Part shown: in pieces, positions 6,284 to 8,164 of the stretch | How the letters are laid out: each line of letters begins with the position of its first letter | Numbering within the stretch: position 1 is the stretch's first letter | NCBI GenBank assembly: GCA_025455125.1 | Contig: JALONE010000027.1 | Coordinates: 1 to 8,164, forward strand | Length of the DNA: 8,164 nucleotides | Reading direction: 5' to 3' | Source of the DNA: Bacteroidota bacterium | Lineage (GTDB): Bacteria > Bacteroidota > Ignavibacteria > UBA10030 | Translations under genes and position numbers: made by a program | The notes under the pieces: generated by a model | What the model was told of the DNA's origin: nothing | Databases searched by the model: none | What the model saw: only the letters and a program-made list of their open reading frames with translations

Positions 6284-6340
6284 GAATTTTTCCAGATTTA
6301 GCGAGGTCCGCAGGACCGAAGCTAAGTCTATGAAAAATTC
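6284..6340. repeat. 57-bp imperfect inverted repeat touching the tRNA-Phe 5' end
   Basis: Outer arms GAATTTTT (6284 to 6291) and AAAAATTC (6333 to 6340) are exact complements. Inside, AGA/TCT, TTAGC/GCTAA and GGTCC/GGACC also pair, with short mismatched steps between them and a three-base loop gca. The T-rich side is on the left and the A-rich side on the right on both strands, the opposite of a terminator. Transcribed leftwards it would form a long hairpin in the tRNA leader; as DNA it could be a cruciform or a small repeat element. Confidence 0.7.
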
Positions 6341-6344
6341 AGGA

Positions 6345-6363
6345 TCCCGCATTGTTTGCGGGA
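6345..6363. repeat. Small GC-rich hairpin upstream of the tRNA
   Basis: TCCCGCA (6345 to 6351) and TGCGGGA (6357 to 6363) pair perfectly around ttgtt. On the minus strand a run of five T begins eight bases later (6337 to 6333), so it may be a weak terminator for leftward readthrough from the acyl-CoA dehydrogenase gene. The distance to the T run makes this uncertain. Confidence 0.4.
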
Positions 6364-6548
6364 GCCGAATTCCATGATGATGTGTTATCACGAAATTCAG
6401 GTCGACTTGCTTGTCCAAAGAACAGGAGAAGCGTGGTCCCTATGACCATTGGTCCACCATCCGTCGCCGATTACTCGGCTAGGGATTTATTAAATTACAC
6501 CAAAAACGCTTTACAATCAACACTCACAAATCAAAAATCACAATTGCA
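6364..6548. other. Intergenic DNA between acyl-CoA dehydrogenase and the tRNA region
   Basis: These 185 bp hold no credible gene. A five-base-pair hairpin (6466 to 6479, GCCGA/TCGGC) has no T run on either side. The stretch from 6486 to 6545 is AT-rich with short runs of T on the minus strand, unlike the GC-rich coding DNA around it. Confidence 0.55.
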
Positions 6549-7697
6549 TCATCCGAGCACTCCACTCTTCTTCAATACATCTCTCGCAATCACTAAACGC
6601 TGGATCTCATTCGTGCCTTCGAATATCCGGTTGATGCGTGCATCGCGATAGTATCGTTCAACCGGGAGTTCGCGTGAGTACCCCATGCCGCCATGGATCT
6701 GCACGGCCATATCGCATACTTTGGAAATGCCTTCTGAACAGAATAACTTCACTTGCGCCGACTGCCGCGAGATGGGCTTCCCCTCTTCGTACATCACAGC
6801 CGTCCGATACACCATCGACTCCATCGCATAGATGGTCGTGGCCATGTCCGCAAGCATGAACTGGACCGCCTCAAACTGCGAAATGGGGACATCGAATTGC
6901 TTCCGTTCCTTCGAATATTTGGCGGACAACTCGAGCATTTCTTTCGCCGCCCCGAGACACGCGGCACCCAGACCGAGTCGTCCGGCATCGAGCGTCTTCA
7001 TCGCCACGATGAAGCCCCGGCCTTCATCACCGATCACATTCTCCGCCGGCACGCGCACATTGTCGAACGTGATGGCGTTTGTCATGCTCCCGCGGATCCC
7101 CATCTTGTGTTCGGGAGGTCCTGCGGAGAAGCCCTTCCATTTTGTCTCAACGACGAAACCCGTGATCCCGCGCTCCGTCCTGGCGAAGACCGACAGGACG
7201 TCCGCGAGTCCGCCATTCGTGATCCACAGTTTTTCGCCGTTCAGCACCCATTCGTCCCCCTCGCGGTGTGCGCGTGTGCGGAGGTTGAATGAATCCGAAC
7301 CGGCCATCGTTTCGGTCAAGGCGAATCCGCCGATGTAGGTTCCATCGGCCAGCGGAGTCAGATACTTCTTCTTCAGAAACTCCGTGCCGCCAAGAAAGAT
7401 GGCGTTCGCACCGATCGATTGGTGCGCTCCGATAAATGTCGCCGTCGACATGCACCCGCGCGCGATCTCCTCCTGCATCAGGCAGTAGCCGACTTCGCCA
7501 AACCCCCCGCCGCCGTATTCCTGTGGGAACGAAGCGCCGAGCAACCCCAACTCCTTGATCTTCGCGATGAGTTCTGCCGGCAGTTTTTCCTCTTCGTCGA
7601 TCTTCCGGGCAATGGGTTTCAGTTCCGTGTTGACGAAGTCCCGGACCATCTCCCGGAGCATTCGCTGTTCTTCAGTGAGTGCGTAGTCGATCTGCAT
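6549..7697 (-). CDS. Acyl-CoA dehydrogenase
   Basis: This FAD enzyme introduces a trans-2,3 double bond into an acyl-CoA and passes electrons to electron-transfer flavoprotein in the cytoplasm. The 382-residue length is standard for short and branched or medium-chain members. The N-terminal helical domain begins YALTEEQRMLREMVRDF. The middle beta domain carries FALTETMAGSDSFNLRT and the FAD-contacting LWITNGG. The C-terminal helical domain contains YSKERKQFDVPISQFEAVQF, then QIHGGMGYSRELPVERYYRDA, and FEGTNEIQRL. Glu360 in FEGT is the expected catalytic base. Its start follows GGGAG at 10 nt and lies 30 bp after the end of an enoyl-reductase-like SDR, forming one operon. Chain length or branched substrate preference cannot be read from the sequence. 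A terminator at its 3' end is not obvious. Confidence 0.95.
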   Translation of the reverse strand: MQIDYALTEEQRMLREMVRDFVNTELKPIARKIDEEEKLPAELIAKIKELGLLGASFPQEYGGGGFGEVGYCLMQEEIARGCMSTATFIGAHQSIGANAIFLGGTEFLKKKYLTPLADGTYIGGFALTETMAGSDSFNLRTRAHREGDEWVLNGEKLWITNGGLADVLSVFARTERGITGFVVETKWKGFSAGPPEHKMGIRGSMTNAITFDNVRVPAENVIGDEGRGFIVAMKTLDAGRLGLGAACLGAAKEMLELSAKYSKERKQFDVPISQFEAVQFMLADMATTIYAMESMVYRTAVMYEEGKPISRQSAQVKLFCSEGISKVCDMAVQIHGGMGYSRELPVERYYRDARINRIFEGTNEIQRLVIARDVLKKSGVLG

Positions 7698-7727
7698 GCC
7701 TGCAAGTCTCCCAGGTGCGAGCCTGTG

Positions 7728-8164
7728 TTAGTGGTGATGGCCTTCGTGCTTCTGTCCGATGTAGCTGACAATATCTTCGCCGCCGTCCACGCCAATGACG
7801 TTTCCGCTCACCCAGGCGGCCCCGTCTTGGGACAGCAGGACGATCAACTTCGCGACATCCTCCGGTGTGGTCAGGCGACCCGCGGGATTCTTCTGCCGAG
7901 CGATATCGAGCATGCCGATGTTTCCAGGGATCTTCCGGAGCGCAGGCGTATCTGTCACACCGGGCATCAACGAATTCACCGTGATGCCGTGCGTGCCGAG
8001 CTCCAGTGCAAGTTGGCGCGTGTGTGACTCTAACGCTGCCTTAGCTGCGGAGACCGCGCCATAGGCCGGGATCGCCGTGTGACCGCCGGAGCTCGTCATG
8101 CTGAAGATCCGTCCGCCGCGCTTCATCAGATGTCGGGACACCAAACCTTGAGTCCAATAGACCA
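7728..8164 (-). CDS. SDR oxidoreductase, FabL-like, 5' end cut by the window
   Basis: The open frame continues to the right edge (VYWTQGLVSRHLMKR...), so the Rossmann nucleotide-binding half is outside the window; the 145 visible codons are the C-terminal half. After FSMTSS the active-site tyrosine lies in PAYGAVSAAKAALE. Counting from Tyr, the lysine is seven residues on, a Y-x6-K spacing used by FabI/FabL enoyl-ACP reductases rather than the usual Y-x3-K. The following ALELGTHGITVNSLMPGVTD, then TPALRKIPGN and KNPAGRLTTPEDVA, and NVIGVDGG parallel Bacillus FabL as I remember it. The tail ends GQKHEGHHH, an odd histidine-rich extension. It precedes an acyl-CoA dehydrogenase by 30 bp. A role in fatty-acid or acyl-CoA reduction is likely, but a general SDR cannot be excluded without the N-terminus. 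Confidence 0.8.
   Translation of the reverse strand, partial: VYWTQGLVSRHLMKRGGRIFSMTSSGGHTAIPAYGAVSAAKAALESHTRQLALELGTHGITVNSLMPGVTDTPALRKIPGNIGMLDIARQKNPAGRLTTPEDVAKLIVLLSQDGAAWVSGNVIGVDGGEDIVSYIGQKHEGHHH

Noticed and set aside
6137..6418. 93-codon minus-strand frame crossing the tRNA
   Set aside because: It reads straight through tRNA-Phe, which explains the sequence conservation there.
6466..6479. Hairpin GCCGA/TCGGC as a terminator for the acyl-CoA dehydrogenase operon
   Set aside because: The stem is only five base pairs and no T run follows on the minus strand.
6352..6651. 99-codon plus-strand frame before and into the acyl-CoA dehydrogenase 3' end
   Set aside because: Half is intergenic AT-rich DNA and half is antisense to a certain gene; no domain or ribosome site supports it.
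1..8164. CRISPR array, insertion sequence, integrase or phage segment
   Set aside because: I found no regularly spaced repeats, transposase or integrase motifs, and no gene of phage type on either strand.

Overview
This window looks like part of a Bacteroidota/Ignavibacteria-type genome (FCB group) of moderately high GC content. Three things suggest this. The sugar regulator is a degenerate Nudix protein of the kind Bacteroidetes use for pentose control. A truncated secreted protein begins like Bacteroidetes/Ignavibacteria surface or secreted proteins. The pathway genes mix Thermotoga-like and Bacteroidetes-like hexuronate enzymes. The assignment is an inference from gene style; no marker gene fixes it.

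Region 1 to 3753 is a divergent pair of transcription units. On the minus strand, reading leftwards from about 2876, are a class II xylose isomerase (xylA), a secreted GH28 polygalacturonase-type glycosidase, and the first 64 residues of another exported protein that runs off the left edge. Gaps of 12 bp and 2 bp make this an operon. On the plus strand, 3064 to 3753 encodes a Nudix-fold transcriptional regulator whose catalytic glutamates are gone. The shared intergenic region carries a perfect 15-bp palindrome that overlaps the -10 of a good sigma70-like promoter for xylA.

Region 3754 to about 6168 holds a minus-strand uxaE-uxuB pair: a tagaturonate epimerase followed by a short-chain-type fructuronate reductase. 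Together they carry D-tagaturonate through D-fructuronate to D-mannonate. With the GH28 enzyme releasing galacturonic acid, this is a pectin-use island. Transport, UxaC, UxuA, KdgK and KdgA are not in view. A 12-bp word, ATCGAATCAGAG, occurs in both the xylA and uxaE upstream regions and may mark common control.

Region 6169 to 6548 contains a tRNA-Phe (GAA) gene on the minus strand with an encoded CCA and a strong terminator, flanked upstream by an unusual 57-bp imperfect inverted repeat and a second small hairpin. Region 6549 to 8164 is an unrelated minus-strand lipid-metabolism operon: a partial SDR resembling FabL-type enoyl-ACP reductases, then an acyl-CoA dehydrogenase.

I see no CRISPR array, insertion sequence, phage gene or defence gene. 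The window reads as a well-organised pectin and pentose catabolic locus. Its most interesting parts are its regulatory DNA and the repeat beside the tRNA, rather than a wholly new system.
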